DNA of 64,000 nucleotides, taken from contig OY365807.1 of assembly GCA_959347315.1 (NCBI GenBank), forward strand, positions 15,388,874 to 15,452,873. Direction: 5' to 3'. Below, in pieces: positions 1 to 10,673 of the stretch; the first letter of the stretch is position 1; each line of letters starts with the position of its first letter. Under the pieces are notes generated by a model. It searched no databases. It was not told the DNA's origin and saw nothing but the letters and a program-made list of their open reading frames with translations. Source of the stretch: Bimastos eiseni (lineage: Eukaryota; Annelida; Clitellata; Crassiclitellata; Lumbricidae). Both the position numbers and the translations under genes were made by a program.

Positions 1-1005
1 GGTTTAAGAAGGCACATATCCCTGATGAACTGATGCTGCTATTATCATCTTATATAATGGTTGATGATGCTTGTTGGTGTTAACTGTTGAACATTGTTTG
101 ATGTAAAGCGCCTTTATAGCGGCATGGCTGCATACTGGCCCTCTAGAAATTGTCCGACGTCCGTTTAAAAAAATAAGAAGAAGAAGAATATCGTCCTACA
201 CCACCGACAGCTCAAGAACCATTCTATAGCAGGATGCCAGTTTAAGATGCACCTCTTTCGATCCGTTAGATTGACACGATAAGCACCTCTGTGAAATTCT
301 TAACGGACACTTTACGAATAGCCAGATGACAGGGATACACACTTTATAGAAACGGGTCCTCGTTCTCTCTCTGTTCTTATCTTCTGCTCCCGATCAATGG
401 AAAGCTCGTATCCCGGATCCGTTTAACGACCTATTCGCCGCTCTAGTCAATATAGTCAGTGATGAGTTGGTCCTGCATGCATTCCTCAGTCCTTCCTTAA
501 AGCCACGGCCATCCTCCTCGGCCACCGCTTCCAACGAATTGTTGATGCTCAAGTGTGCAGCGCGTTTTATCTTCCGCTGATCTATAATTGGTGCGCATGA
601 CTGCGGCATTCGATTATGGACGGCCCCTTGTGGCAGCACACGCACCCTCGTCATACGCTTTTGAATGCGCCGTGACACCAACTGGCCCATGCATGCGTCT
701 GTAATTCTAGTGATACGGGTTTGAGCGAAGTAACGTGTACGGTAATTTATGTCGTGTGATAATCTTGAGGATGGCCTGCTGGACTCACATGTTTGGCGGG
801 GATTACATTCATGCCAGAGCAGGAAACTATTCAGCTATAAATGAGAACAACGACCGCACGCTATCGGATAGACGATCAGAGGGCAACGGAGATATATCCA
901 GAGTCTAAGAAAATGAGGTCCTTAATAATTCGTAATCATGTCTGTCTCTATCGGTCAGTTCAAGGGTATTATTCATTCCCCCTACGTCTTTTCGTCCTCC
1001 ATCAT
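1..1005. other. Unassigned sequence, no gene recognised
   Basis: No conserved protein or RNA is recognisable here. A 98-codon open frame on the minus strand (394-690) matches no family I know and has no splice context, so it is not called. The text aaagcgcctttata near 110 resembles the 3' end shared by many SINE/LINE copies later in the window, so part of this stretch may be old repeat. Confidence 0.4.
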
Positions 1006-1353
1006 CATCTTCTTCTTCTTCCTATTCTTCTTCTTGTTTTCCGTCTTGATTTCTTCTTGCTCCTCTTGTTTTTTGTTTTTGTCCTCGTCCTTCTTCTTCT
1101 TCTTCTTCTTCTTCTTCTTCTTCTTCTTCTTCTTCTTCTTCTTCTTCTTCTTCTTCTTCTTCTTCTTCTTCTTCTTCTTCTTCTTCTTCTTCTTCTTCTT
1201 CTTCTTCTTCTTCTTCTTCTTCTTCTTCTTCTTCTTCTTCTTCTTCTTCTTCTTCTTCTTCTTCTTCTTCTTCTTCTTCTTCTTCTTCTTCTTCTTCTTC
1301 TTCTTCTTCTTCTTCTTCTTCTTCTTCTTCTTCTTCTTCTTCTTCTTCTTCTT
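1006..1353 (+). repeat. Long GAA.TTC trinucleotide microsatellite
   Basis: From 1090 to 1353 the sequence is an uninterrupted run of CTT, 88 units, preceded from about 1006 by a TTC-rich imperfect lead-in. The strand is pure pyrimidine, so its complement is pure purine. GAA.TTC tracts of this length are known to adopt triplex (H-DNA) structures. The long poly-Leu, poly-Phe and poly-Glu frames crossing it are artefacts of the repeat, not proteins. Confidence 0.98.
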
Positions 1354-2301
1354 TCATTCTCCTTGACTGTTCCTAGCTCGAGTCTATCTATTCACTCTAT
1401 TGAAGAAGGACGATTGATCTGCTGGGAAGGATAAGTAGCGAATGAGGTCGGAGAGTCATCCACCGAAACGCTGATGTTTACATTTTCAAGTGGAAGGGGT
1501 GAAGCCAATGACAGCTTACGGCCAGGTATCACATGTATTAAACTAAGACAAACAGCAACAAATCACACATTTAGACGACAAACAAAGGCTGAGAAAAAAT
1601 TAAAAGTTCTGTTAAATAAGAAACATGGCGTGATGCAATACGTAAGCAAGTTAAATCTGATATTCAGTCATTTTCCCGTTGTGGCCAGACACAACATTCG
1701 CTAAAACGCGTCACAATGCTTAATTTTTTCCATTATAGGGCCTACATTAATTTACTGTGATCGTTCACAGATAAAAATTGCGGTAGATATAACATACTAT
1801 CACACGCGGCTGCGTTGTTTGTAATAACTACGAAGCCTATTCACATTGATCATAATAATATATTGGCCTTTAATTGATTGATTGTGTGCGCTATGTGGTG
1901 TACCGTAATCTGGGACTAATATGGAACGGATATGAAGCGGCAACGTGGCAGCCCATCAGTGATCGTCTTTTCTGATGCGCTGCATGCAATGTCTGTGATC
2001 GGCTATATAATTAATAAACTGACATCCGGGTATTGGAAGAGTAAATTTGAACGTATTATCACCGAAAGGATCATATAAAATAATGCTACTTCCGTCAAAA
2101 ATTTTCTTTTGAACACATGTTATCTTAACTTATTTACATTGCAAGTTCTATGTACTAAGTCAATTTATTTCTTGACAAAAATAAGCGCGACTGCTGATTT
2201 GTACTCCCTTCCATATTAGTTCCAGCCGTAATGTAAGTCTTCAAAATTTCTCAGTGCACACATGAGTCACGCCAGGGAGACCATCTTATTCACCGGCGAA
2301 C
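1354..2301. other. Unassigned sequence left of the gap
   Basis: No recognisable gene. I looked here for the missing first exon of the RASD-type GTPase (P-loop GxxxxGKS/T and the switch II DTSG-like motif) and did not see it in any frame. The 76-codon plus frame at 1474-1704 has no recognisable similarity. Confidence 0.4.
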
Positions 2302-2501
2302 NNNNNNNNNNNNNNNNNNNNNNNNNNNNNNNNNNNNNNNNNNNNNNNNNNNNNNNNNNNNNNNNNNNNNNNNNNNNNNNNNNNNNNNNNNNNNNNNNNN
2401 NNNNNNNNNNNNNNNNNNNNNNNNNNNNNNNNNNNNNNNNNNNNNNNNNNNNNNNNNNNNNNNNNNNNNNNNNNNNNNNNNNNNNNNNNNNNNNNNNNNN
2501 N
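2302..2501. other. Assembly gap (200 N)
   Basis: Exactly 200 N bases. A round number like this is usually a scaffolding placeholder, so the true size is unknown. It lies upstream of the RASD-type exon and could hide that gene's first coding exon. After the gap, the text GGGTTCGAAC near 2565 looks like a tRNA/SINE B box, but the matching A box would fall in or near the gap. Confidence 0.99.
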
Positions 2502-2749
2502 CCTTTTCAAGGTTTCAGCGTGCATTCCGTCTATATCGACGATAGTAATTTTTCGGATAGCAGGGTTCGAACTGAAAGAATCTTAATAAAGGATGAGGTG
2601 GGAAGATATCTAGGTCGCTATGACGTCATTGAACTAAATACTAGCGATCAATCCAATCAATCCAGGCCACGAGTTCCTAGTAGGAAAACGTGTGGGCATA
2701 TATTCCTGCACATAAGCTTATTGCTCATGCTTTCTTCGCATCCCTGATT

Positions 2750-2856
2750 CTGTCTCTGTCTGTCTGTCTGTCTGTCTGCCTGTCTGTCTGTCTCTGTCTC
2801 TGACAAAGACAGACAGAGTGAGAGAGAGACAGAAAGAGAGACAGAGACAGAGACTC
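2750..2856. repeat. (TCTG)n followed by (ACAG)n, self-complementary microsatellite
   Basis: A CTGT run at about 2753-2800 is followed directly by a GACAGA/GAGA run at about 2804-2852. The halves are roughly reverse complements, so the block can fold into an imperfect hairpin of about 45 bp. It lies in the intron just upstream of the RASD-type exon. Confidence 0.9.
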
Positions 2857-2989
2857 CGATCACATACAGCTTGTGTAGAGAAGCAATAGAATAAAAGCAA
2901 GTCGAGTAAGAAAAATAAGTGGCCATAGTATTTGGATGGGACCGGCGCAGATCTGACAAGAGACGTCGTCTTGATTATTGTCTTTTCAG

Positions 2990-3597
2990 GTGACCTTTTC
3001 CTAGTCGTCTACGCTGTTGACTCTCGTGAGAGCTTCGATGAGGCGATACGACTTCGGAATCAGATCTACGAGGCCAAACTGGGTCAGGTGACGCCAACGA
3101 TGACCCCGGTCAGCGGCGCCCCAACCGGTCACTCACCGCGCGTCCGTCAGAAACGCTTTGTTCCGATGGTCATCGTCGGCAACAAGTCTGACCTCGAGTC
3201 CACTCGAGTGGTCGAAACGACCGAGCTGCGGCAGCTCACCGACATGCATCCTGGCCTCTGTGACGTCATCGAATGCTCAGCCAAGCGGAACATCAGTATC
3301 GAGGAGATCTTTCTGAAACTCTTCATGTTGGCCAAGGTTCCGACGGAGATGAGCCCCTCGCTCCATCGGAAGGTTCAGCCGGCCTATGTCAGTCCATCCA
3401 GCCCACGCAGCAGCAGCAGCCTAAAACTGATGTCGCTAAGACGCAGATTAAGCGATGCCTGTGGGGCTGTTGCTCTGAATGCCCGACGACCCAGCATCCG
3501 GACTGACCTCTTGAACTTACAGACACGCAAGAATCAACCTAGCGACGGCGATACGGATTTCAGCAGGATGGACCTCAGCAGGTGCTCGCTTCAGTAG
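2990..3597 (+). CDS. RASD (Dexras1/Rhes)-type Ras-like GTPase, 3' coding exon
   Basis: This exon encodes the C-terminal 202 residues or so of a small GTPase of the RASD family, membrane-anchored regulators of heterotrimeric G-protein and cAMP signalling. Seen: a splice acceptor TCTTTTCAG ends at 2989, in phase 1, and the exon opens with GDLFLVVYAVDSRESF, matching the known start of RASD exon 2 (GDVF...). The G4 box NKSD is at 3181-3192 and the G5 box SAK at 3277-3285. Two family signatures follow: a TEMSPSLHRKV stretch and ARRPSIRTDLL in the basic C-terminal extension. The last four residues are CSLQ (3583-3594), a CAAX box whose final Gln favours farnesylation in known proteins. An extra loop of about 20 residues rich in Pro/Thr/Ser sits before the NKSD strand. 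The P-loop and switch regions belong to an upstream exon that is absent here or hidden in the gap. Family assignment is firm; which paralogue it is cannot be said. Confidence 0.9.
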
Positions 3598-3662
3598 AAG
3601 GCCTACAGTCACCCAATGCAATTACGACAGTCCCCTTCGTCATAATTATATGCTGTCTTGAA

Positions 3663-3709
3663 AATAAAAATTTCTCTGCATCCCATTCAGCTGATGCTTT
3701 GGAAATAAA
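3663..3709 (+). other. Candidate polyadenylation signals for the RASD-type gene
   Basis: Two AATAAA hexamers lie at 3663-3668 and 3704-3709, 66 and 107 bases after the stop codon. Either could define a short 3' UTR. No transcript evidence is available here. Confidence 0.5.
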
Positions 3710-5029
3710 TTCAGCATGTCTGCATTCAGGCTAGACATCTTAATTGATATGGGAAATTGAAATTCATATGTTCATTAATTATTATGGTTTGATTTTCCTT
3801 CAGGTTCTGTTTCGAAACAACTATTCCTCCTTTCATGCTTCGATAAGTTATGGTAGTCTCCAAAAGAATTACTGACTTATTCACCCTCAGAGTCACTAAA
3901 ACGACTTTAGTTTATGTTTTCATTCAGTTCACCTAGTACTACAGCACTTAAATTTCAAGAAGCAGCGTGACTTTCTTCTGGATCAATAGTCAACTATAGC
4001 AGATGTTGTTTTCAACAAAAGTTATAAGCGTGAAACAGCAGTAGCTGCTCTGAAACTGTTTCCGTCATCACATTCTGTCCGATTTATAATCACTGTCTTT
4101 AAAAGGTTATAATCTCTGCTTTCCTAGACAGCACACAAATATTTAGCTAACAGTTTAACCGATGACATTATTATTTCTCAGAAAATTTGCATTCATGTGT
4201 CTCGTCGTTGTCTTCTTCTGAGATGGAGCTCTCTTGAAACAATATCAACATGTCGTTAAGTACGAAACAATCTTTTGGCATTCTGTTTAAGGCGCAATAG
4301 AAGTCATTTGATTAGAAGCTTTCAGAAGGTGCTTTTCTACAACAATAAATTTTATATATCGACATTAAATAACAGCAATGTTGATTGTAAGCAGATTAAT
4401 GGAGGACATTGACGAATATGAAGTAGAAAGCGAGGAGATGATGATCGATGATGTGACTGACATGTATCAGAATCATTGGACTCCCGTTGTTTTCTGTCCA
4501 AGGCGGATACAAATCAGGTGGGACAATAATTGTGGTTCTAGCCTTTCTTTTCTGCCGTGTGCTTTTAGGAAATTCAAGTCAGATGATGTGTGTTCACATT
4601 ATTCTTTAACTGATATCTAACAAATGCTACAAAGACTGATTAATTATCACAATTAATCGTCTAAGAGGAAGGCTGCGATGAGTCGACACCAGCGGTGAAG
4701 CGATCCAAGCCGGACATTCAAACTTGGACGTGCATTTTTTATTGAAAATTTGCTATTAATTAATGACATTTTATATCGCACTGTTTCTATGTGCTGAGTA
4801 AAATAGCCTTTTATTATACTGCATTATTACATGGCATATTCTAAGTTACACTTTACTGTAGTGCTCAAGTTTGTCCTTGCGTCGAATTGAGCAAGGCCTT
4901 ACAATTCCTCAGTCATGAAATCAAAGTGCTTCATAGTACATCAACATAAGCTACATGTAACACTACTACCACTTCCACCCCACTACCACTACCACTTCCA
5001 CCACTACTTCTACTTCCACTTCCACTACC
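3710..5029. other. Intergenic sequence, no gene recognised
   Basis: AT-rich sequence without recognisable coding similarity. An 80-codon frame at 4378-4620 is rich in acidic residues but has no family match or splice context. From about 4958 to 5030 there is a CCACTA/CCACTT-rich low-complexity tract that leads into the inverted-repeat element at 5030. Confidence 0.4.
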
Positions 5030-5675
5030 ACGGGTCTAGGACACTACCCCCGGTCATTACCCCCGGTCATTACCCCGGAACATTACCCCCACTTAGGACA
5101 TTACTCCATTCCAATACACAATAAATGTGCAATGTCTATGATGCCAATAAATCGAAATTTATCAGAAAGTCATTAGAATAGACATTGTCTGATGTTAAAG
5201 GAGTCTATCACATCGTCTTTAGCTTTTATTTTGCTTTACAATCACTCGTGCTCCACCACTTCTTACATTCATAATGCCATTTGCCAAATCTTATTGTTTG
5301 ACATACAGTCATACACGTACCCTCTATGCATAACTTTCGTTTTCCACGAACGCTTTCCACTTTGTCCACGTTTCCGCTATGGAAATATTATGGCATTTAA
5401 CAATTTTAAACTGATGGGGCGCCTTATATACGATATGCACACACTGTGCAGCGATCAAAGAGTTATTGGCAAATATTAATATTAATTATGCTCGTTAATT
5501 AATTTTTTAATTAACCTCAATAACGCTTAATTTGTTAATTAATCTTTCACCCCAAATTTGTTTTGAAGCACAGTTCAAGCTATCTTAGCTATGGGGAGGT
5601 CATGTCCGGAGGGTAATGTTTGGGGACAATGTCTGGAGGGTTAATGTCCAGGGAGCAATGTCCTGTTCCCCACTA
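5030..5675. mobile_element. Non-autonomous DNA element with GGACATTACC-type inverted ends
   Basis: The left end (about 5030-5107) holds tandem units of the form GGTCATTACCCCC. The right end (about 5592-5672) holds the same motif inverted, as GGGTAATGTCC and GGGGACAATGTC. Both outer flanks also carry CACTACCAC text. The 480 bp between the ends is AT-rich and non-coding, apart from a 95-codon frame with no similarity. Short tandem units inside inverted ends fit a MITE-like or foldback DNA transposon; the superfamily is not resolved and no target duplication could be fixed. Confidence 0.55.
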
Positions 5676-7139
5676 CCACCACGAACAATACTTACAATAG
5701 CAACAATAACTCGAAAAATAATATTGCCATTTTAATCAGACACTTATAGAACACATTTTCACAGAGGAATTTATTCTGGCGACAAGAAACCGATTACATT
5801 ACAAAACAATGTTTACAAATTTTCCAGTGACACAGCTAATATTAATAAATCGTTGTCTCTGTTTTTCCTATGTATAATGGCCGTTACATCTATACAGTCA
5901 CTACCCATAGCTTCCCTTCTCTGTGAGGAAGTTTCAGGATCGGTCAAGCATTTTCGGCTCCGCCTAGGAATTGAAGTCTGCCACTCTCAAACGACTGAAC
6001 CTCGAATGTTGATTTCCCCGATCAATGGCGCAGTAGATCAACACGGGTTCGAATATAACGATGTTAAAGAGCCGATGCAGCGCAACTCAAGAACAATCCA
6101 ACAATCGTAGAATTTTTGCTTGAGGCTTACAATGGAAGACACCAATCATCAATTTAACCGGAAGCTTCAGTACTCGCAAAGACAATCGAATGGAAAGTGC
6201 ATTAGCGATGAGTCATCATTAAGTCTAACTGGTTTTAATACTCTTATGCGTTCACTAAAATATTTTTTGCATAATATACTAATTATTAATAATAATATTC
6301 ATGTTTAATAATTAAAACTCGCAAACCGAAGTAAGATGACATTTAAACATTGTCCACAGTATTAGCAGATGATAGCAAGTTTAGCAAGAGCCCGATTTAA
6401 CTGCATACCACTACCAGTCATGCAAGGCGTCCATCTGTACGTCCTACTGCTCAATTTTCACTTTGGGAGTTGAAGGTTGAATCGACCTATGGGGTAGATG
6501 GCATCGATCTTGGATTGACTCCAATTGAGCAAATTATATCTCAAGCAATTGCGATATTACGATACACTGTATTACAAAATGTAATTATTAATGTTACCGT
6601 ATAATAAGTAGGCTATAATATTATTATCTAACTTGAAGTACACTATTAAAATCGAGATAAATGGTAAGCATCAATATTCAATCTTTCTTTTATCAGTATT
6701 AAGCAGAAATATCTCGTTTGAGTAGGCGATCGTACCTATAGATGCTCAGCCAGAGTCAAGCCTGAAACAAAGTCTGTGCAAAGCGTCCGCTTTCACTAGT
6801 GATGCACGGGAACAGTGATAATTACGTTTCGCATACTAATTATACTTACCCCCTCCCCCCAAGCGAATACCGATAACAATTCTTTGCAGACTCGTCGTTC
6901 AATGGCAGACAACAACGGGCGAACAGTTGGGAGGGCAAAGAGATAGTCGCCGTCTGTGTAGAGTGCAGAGGACGCGCTTCAAACGAGCTTCACGATAGAC
7001 ATCGGTAGGCCTGTATACACGTGAAGCGCCAAGAGTGGTTTTATTTCACGATCTCTGCTCCGCTAGCGCCTTCTACCGAACTCAAATATCGACCATATAC
7101 TAATCCATAAGACTAGCTGAGGTACCCAGTGCCCGGGTA
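5676..7139. other. Intergenic sequence, no gene recognised
   Basis: No conserved coding sequence seen. The text GCGCAGTAGATCAACACGG near 6028, followed by GGTTCGAAT, resembles an A/B-box spacing of a tRNA-derived SINE, but the match is too weak to call. The rest is AT-rich unique sequence. Confidence 0.4.
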
Positions 7140-7620
7140 AATACAGATTTTTGGCCCTGGCGAGGAGGAAGACGACAGTCGCCCACTCTACTGGGTGTCC
7201 GAGGTGGTCCCCGAGCGAACGGCGAAGGTTTGGAGTGAATAGCTGTAAAAGTGTGCAAATGCATAAACGGAGAGACAGACACATACGCAGAATCTAGATA
7301 TACATGTAAATAAGTAGTGTTTATAGTACATACCCACGTGACCAACTGTGCAAGCGATACTGTATACCTGGTACGTGCACGATATGTCGCAGATGCCATA
7401 GTCGCGATCTTGTCAAATATGAAGGAAACTTTGCTTTTATGGGTGTGTGAGAGGTGCGCCGTAGGTTTTTGGCCCTGGAGACCTGGAAGATGGAGGCTGC
7501 GGGATCCAGGAATCCCTTTACTGCGTGTCCCAGGTGTTCCACGAGCCAACGATGAAGGTTTCGAGTCAATAGCTGTAAAACTGTGGAAATGCATCGCCGT
7601 ACAGAGGGACACACATAAAG
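7140..7620. repeat. Diverged direct duplication (two copies about 320 bp apart)
   Basis: Copy A (about 7142-7300) and copy B (about 7465-7618) share many blocks in the same order: TTTTTGGCCCTGG, then CACT or TACTG-CGTGTCC, then CGAACG/CCAACG and GAAGGTTT, GAGT.AATAGCTGTAAAA and AAATGCAT, ending in a run of ACA-rich text. Both translate on the minus strand into related peptides around the shared motif FTAI.SKPS. It looks like an old tandem duplication of an unidentified repeat. A decayed protein-coding origin is possible but unproven. Confidence 0.6.
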
Positions 7621-7739
7621 TCTTCTTTATTTATAAGATAATAAGGCAAGGCTTTAAAGTGGTTCATTGAAGTTGACATGTAATACTTAATAAGCCATTT
7701 CTCTCCCAGCTTCCTCTTAAAAGCTGTGTTCGTTTAGAC

Positions 7740-7843
7740 CGAACACTCATTCTTGCAATTGTGTGCGATGGACTTGCTCAAGGTCTCTACACACTGACTC
7801 CTCGGACGCGGGTCGAACCCGCTCACTCAACACACACTCTGTG
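7740..7843 (-). mobile_element. tRNA-derived SINE fragment, minus strand
   Basis: Read on the minus strand, this piece contains GAGTGAGCGGGTTCGACCC (B box GGTTCGACC), then GTCCGAGG, then CAGTGTGTAG and AGTCC.TCGC.CACAATTG. The same series occurs in the fuller plus-strand copy at 18010-18215. The A-box half is missing here, so this is a 5'-truncated copy. Confidence 0.75.
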
Positions 7844-8249
7844 GTTTATATTGCTTTCATTTCCATCTAATTAGACGTAGGATAGACTGGATTTTATTAG
7901 ATTACTATATCACTATATCACAGAGAGAGACATGACCAGTGAAAGCGTCCATGCAGAGAGGAGGAGTTGGGCATCCAACTGTTCCAATCCTCTTTGTGTG
8001 GCGTATGCATCCCCTCTCGATTTCACATTTTAAGATAATAAGAAAGATAAAGGCGATATCAGTGATTATCATCACCAATTTCTATTATCAATTATTTCAT
8101 AGATATACATCTATGTTGTTATTTGCGTCATCATTATTATAAAAATTATTAGTGAAATGCGAAATCGAATTAAAGCGAGTTAGGCCTAATCGTTTGACTA
8201 TACTATCAGTTGATTGAATTACTAGTTTACCAAGGTTGAAGATCTCGGC

Positions 8250-8342
8250 CCATCCATCCATCCATTCATTCATCCATCATTCATTCATTCATTCACTCAT
8301 TCACTCACTCACTCACTCACTCACTCACTCACTCACTCATGA
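8250..8342 (+). repeat. (ATCC)n/(ATTC)n/(ACTC)n microsatellite
   Basis: Tetranucleotide repeats that drift from CATC through CATT to CACT along the array. Confidence 0.95.
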
Positions 8343-8887
8343 ATCAGTTAATAGGGGTCTAGATATTTCTATTCAGTAGTCACACGACCAGCCAACAAGT
8401 CCTCTTCAAATCGCCTCACCTGCAAAAGCATAAGCAATAAATTATTACACACGAATACACACAATCAGTCAAAGGGTCTGTGTGGTTAAAAATGTAGGTT
8501 TGTCGAGGCGTAAAACTTCGACCTAAGTCGAGTTAATGACTATTTTGGAGAGCTAATCAATTAAGACAAGGCCCTCGTAGAATTTCAATGAATAGTTGCC
8601 GGATATAAATTATTACCAGTAACACCGATGGCCGAAGAATGGTCGATGGATTTGGTCTCGATGGTCTGGTATTCAAACCACATCGAACATTGTTCTTTGT
8701 TGCTTGTTCTCGTCTCGCTAGGTGCTACCTTCGTGCTTTGAGTCGACAAACGAGTCGCTAGGTTCTGGAAGAGGAGTCAGTAGGTCGTAGGACTTGGTGA
8801 TTTTTTTAAATTTCTCCTATCACGGTGATTCCAATTTTAACAGCACAACATTCAAGAGTGCAAATCAGTTAGGCTAAAGGCCTACAG

Positions 8888-8968
8888 GATAGTCACCCGG
8901 AGTCTGTTCGTCAGGTTGAACCCGCGACCTTTGTATCAAAGACCAACCGCACTTCTGTATCAAAAGGC
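8888..8968 (-). mobile_element. Second tRNA-like SINE head, minus strand
   Basis: On the minus strand the text AGAAGTGCGGTTGGTCTTTG is followed by CGCGGGTTCAACCTG, that is a B box GGTTCAACC with an A-box-like segment about 30 bases upstream. The spacing fits a tRNA-derived promoter, but it is a different family from the copies at 7740 and 18010. No clear tail was found. Confidence 0.4.
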
Positions 8969-9043
8969 ATCGTGAGCGAAATAATAAATCGTGCAATTAC
9001 ACGTTGGTCAACTGTTATCGATTGAGATAAGATATCGAACAAG

Positions 9044-9349
9044 ATGCATCCGTATGTCTGGTCTTACGTTTTTATTTTTGCCTCTTTTCTTGTTCCGATC
9101 ATACCAGACGTTTTTAACATTGAAGAGTTCCAAGTTCCAATGTCCTCTGGTACTGGGAAGGCGTTGTGTAGCTCTGAGATGGCGAGTGAGACCTTCAGTG
9201 TCCGGTCTGTCATCCAGTGTGCCGCCCTGTGCAACCGTAATCCAAGCTGTATGGAGTTTAACTTCAGGAGCGACACCAAAGCTTGCGAGTTGTACTATTG
9301 CCGAGCTTCGCATGACTTGCAGACGACATTACATTGTCACAATCACCAG
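9044..9349 (+). CDS. Secreted PAN/apple + FN2-like + fibrinogen-like protein, exon 1
   Basis: Exon 1 encodes residues 1-102 of a predicted 343-residue secreted protein. The ATG at 9044 opens a hydrophobic segment of about 20 residues (WSYVFIFASFLVPIIP) that fits a signal peptide. Residues about 40-102 form a PAN/apple-like domain: paired cysteines in SVIQCAALCNRNPSCMEF, then ACELYYC and LHCHNH, the usual Cys spacing of that fold. PAN domains bind protein or carbohydrate ligands. The exon ends CAG|GTAGGA after 9349 in phase 0, matching the phase-0 acceptor at 12832. The PAN call comes from Cys spacing and aromatic positions. Confidence 0.75.
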
Positions 9350-10673
9350 GTAGGACGACCGTATGAAAATGAACACCGACATGATTTAACTCAGGTCTTT
9401 GACTCAGAAGTATGTATATACCTTTATAACATTTAACACGTATATACGCAAGGCTACTGCGCAATCGTGATTTCAATGATAATCCTCCAAAATAGGACAG
9501 TTACTGAAGTATAAATTAATTATTAAGTCATCAACCGAGAACGAGACAGAGCATTTACTGTCATGAATTTGCTAAACAAAAGGACATTTCCTATAGTACG
9601 TGTAGGTACTTGTAGCGTTTGCGAAAAATTACTAATGAGAAGCTTGTTTGAAGCACTTCTTATGGCGCAACATGTATGTGTAAAATTTTAATCAATCTAC
9701 AATTACTGTTCTAAATTAGCACACCAGGCTATAGCTAGACGGACTGCATTTTATACAGCTAAACCGTCATTCTGCGTATGTTGAGCCTATATGTGAGGGT
9801 TGGTCTGAGTCCAAAACGCTAATTGCTTTCTCAATCGGTTAAGCTTAATCATAATACATTATTGGTTGTTGCATCCTTTCTGCTGCCTCGGTGAGGAGAA
9901 TTAAATTTTCGGAGTTGAATATTCAGTCGGATGTCTTTTGCGATACAGGAATGATTCTTGTTCTGCGTTTACAGAGTAAGAAGCTCTTGAGTGGAATTTA
10001 CGGAGATGCATGCGGTACGTTTATAACTACTTTGGTGACTTTACAGTGTAGGCCTACAGTTATATTTACTTTCATTTTATTTGAGCCAATAAGTTACTTG
10101 AGGCGCATAGAATTTGTAAAGCAAGCAATGTATTCGCAAACGAGGTTTTAGAATGTTTCTACTTGAGCACTATACACTAAGACTAAAATCGTGATTTCAG
10201 GATTAACATGAAAACCAATATATCGTACATTTTGTATAGAGGAGTATGTCGCGCATGGATCTGAACTCTAGAGCCGTAGGGCAACCGCGGATACTGCCAG
10301 CTTACATGGATTATGGATTAAATTACTATGTACCTCGCCCTGTCCTATTGGCCGCCTATACCATAATAATACTAGCAAGGCCGAAACTTTACCCTTGCTA
10401 CATGAAGCTTTATACTTAGACAAGTATTCAGACCTACTTAGGCCTACTATGCTACATAGTCATAGGCCTACACCGATTTCTCAGTGGCGGTAGCTCTAGG
10501 GCTTAGGTTTGTGCATGAATTGTGCCTCATCATCGAAACTATTGGAAATTTCTCGGACCTATAAGACTGTATTGGTTGATGTTTAACCTAGGACTTACGT
10601 TTTTGTAACCTATTAGGTGGGTGAATTGACCTATATTATGGTAAAATGAGCCAGATAGCGCGATTTCCTACTA

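Noticed and set aside
394..690. 98-residue minus-strand frame as a gene
   Set aside because: No recognisable domain, no splice or promoter context and it lies in unassigned, possibly repeat-derived DNA.
841..1434. Long poly-Leu, poly-Phe and poly-Glu frames over the CTT run
   Set aside because: They are produced by an 88-unit trinucleotide repeat and carry no non-repeat domain.
2502..2747. Frame right of the gap as the first exon of the RASD-type gene
   Set aside because: It has no P-loop, no switch motif and no similarity to the RASD N-terminus.
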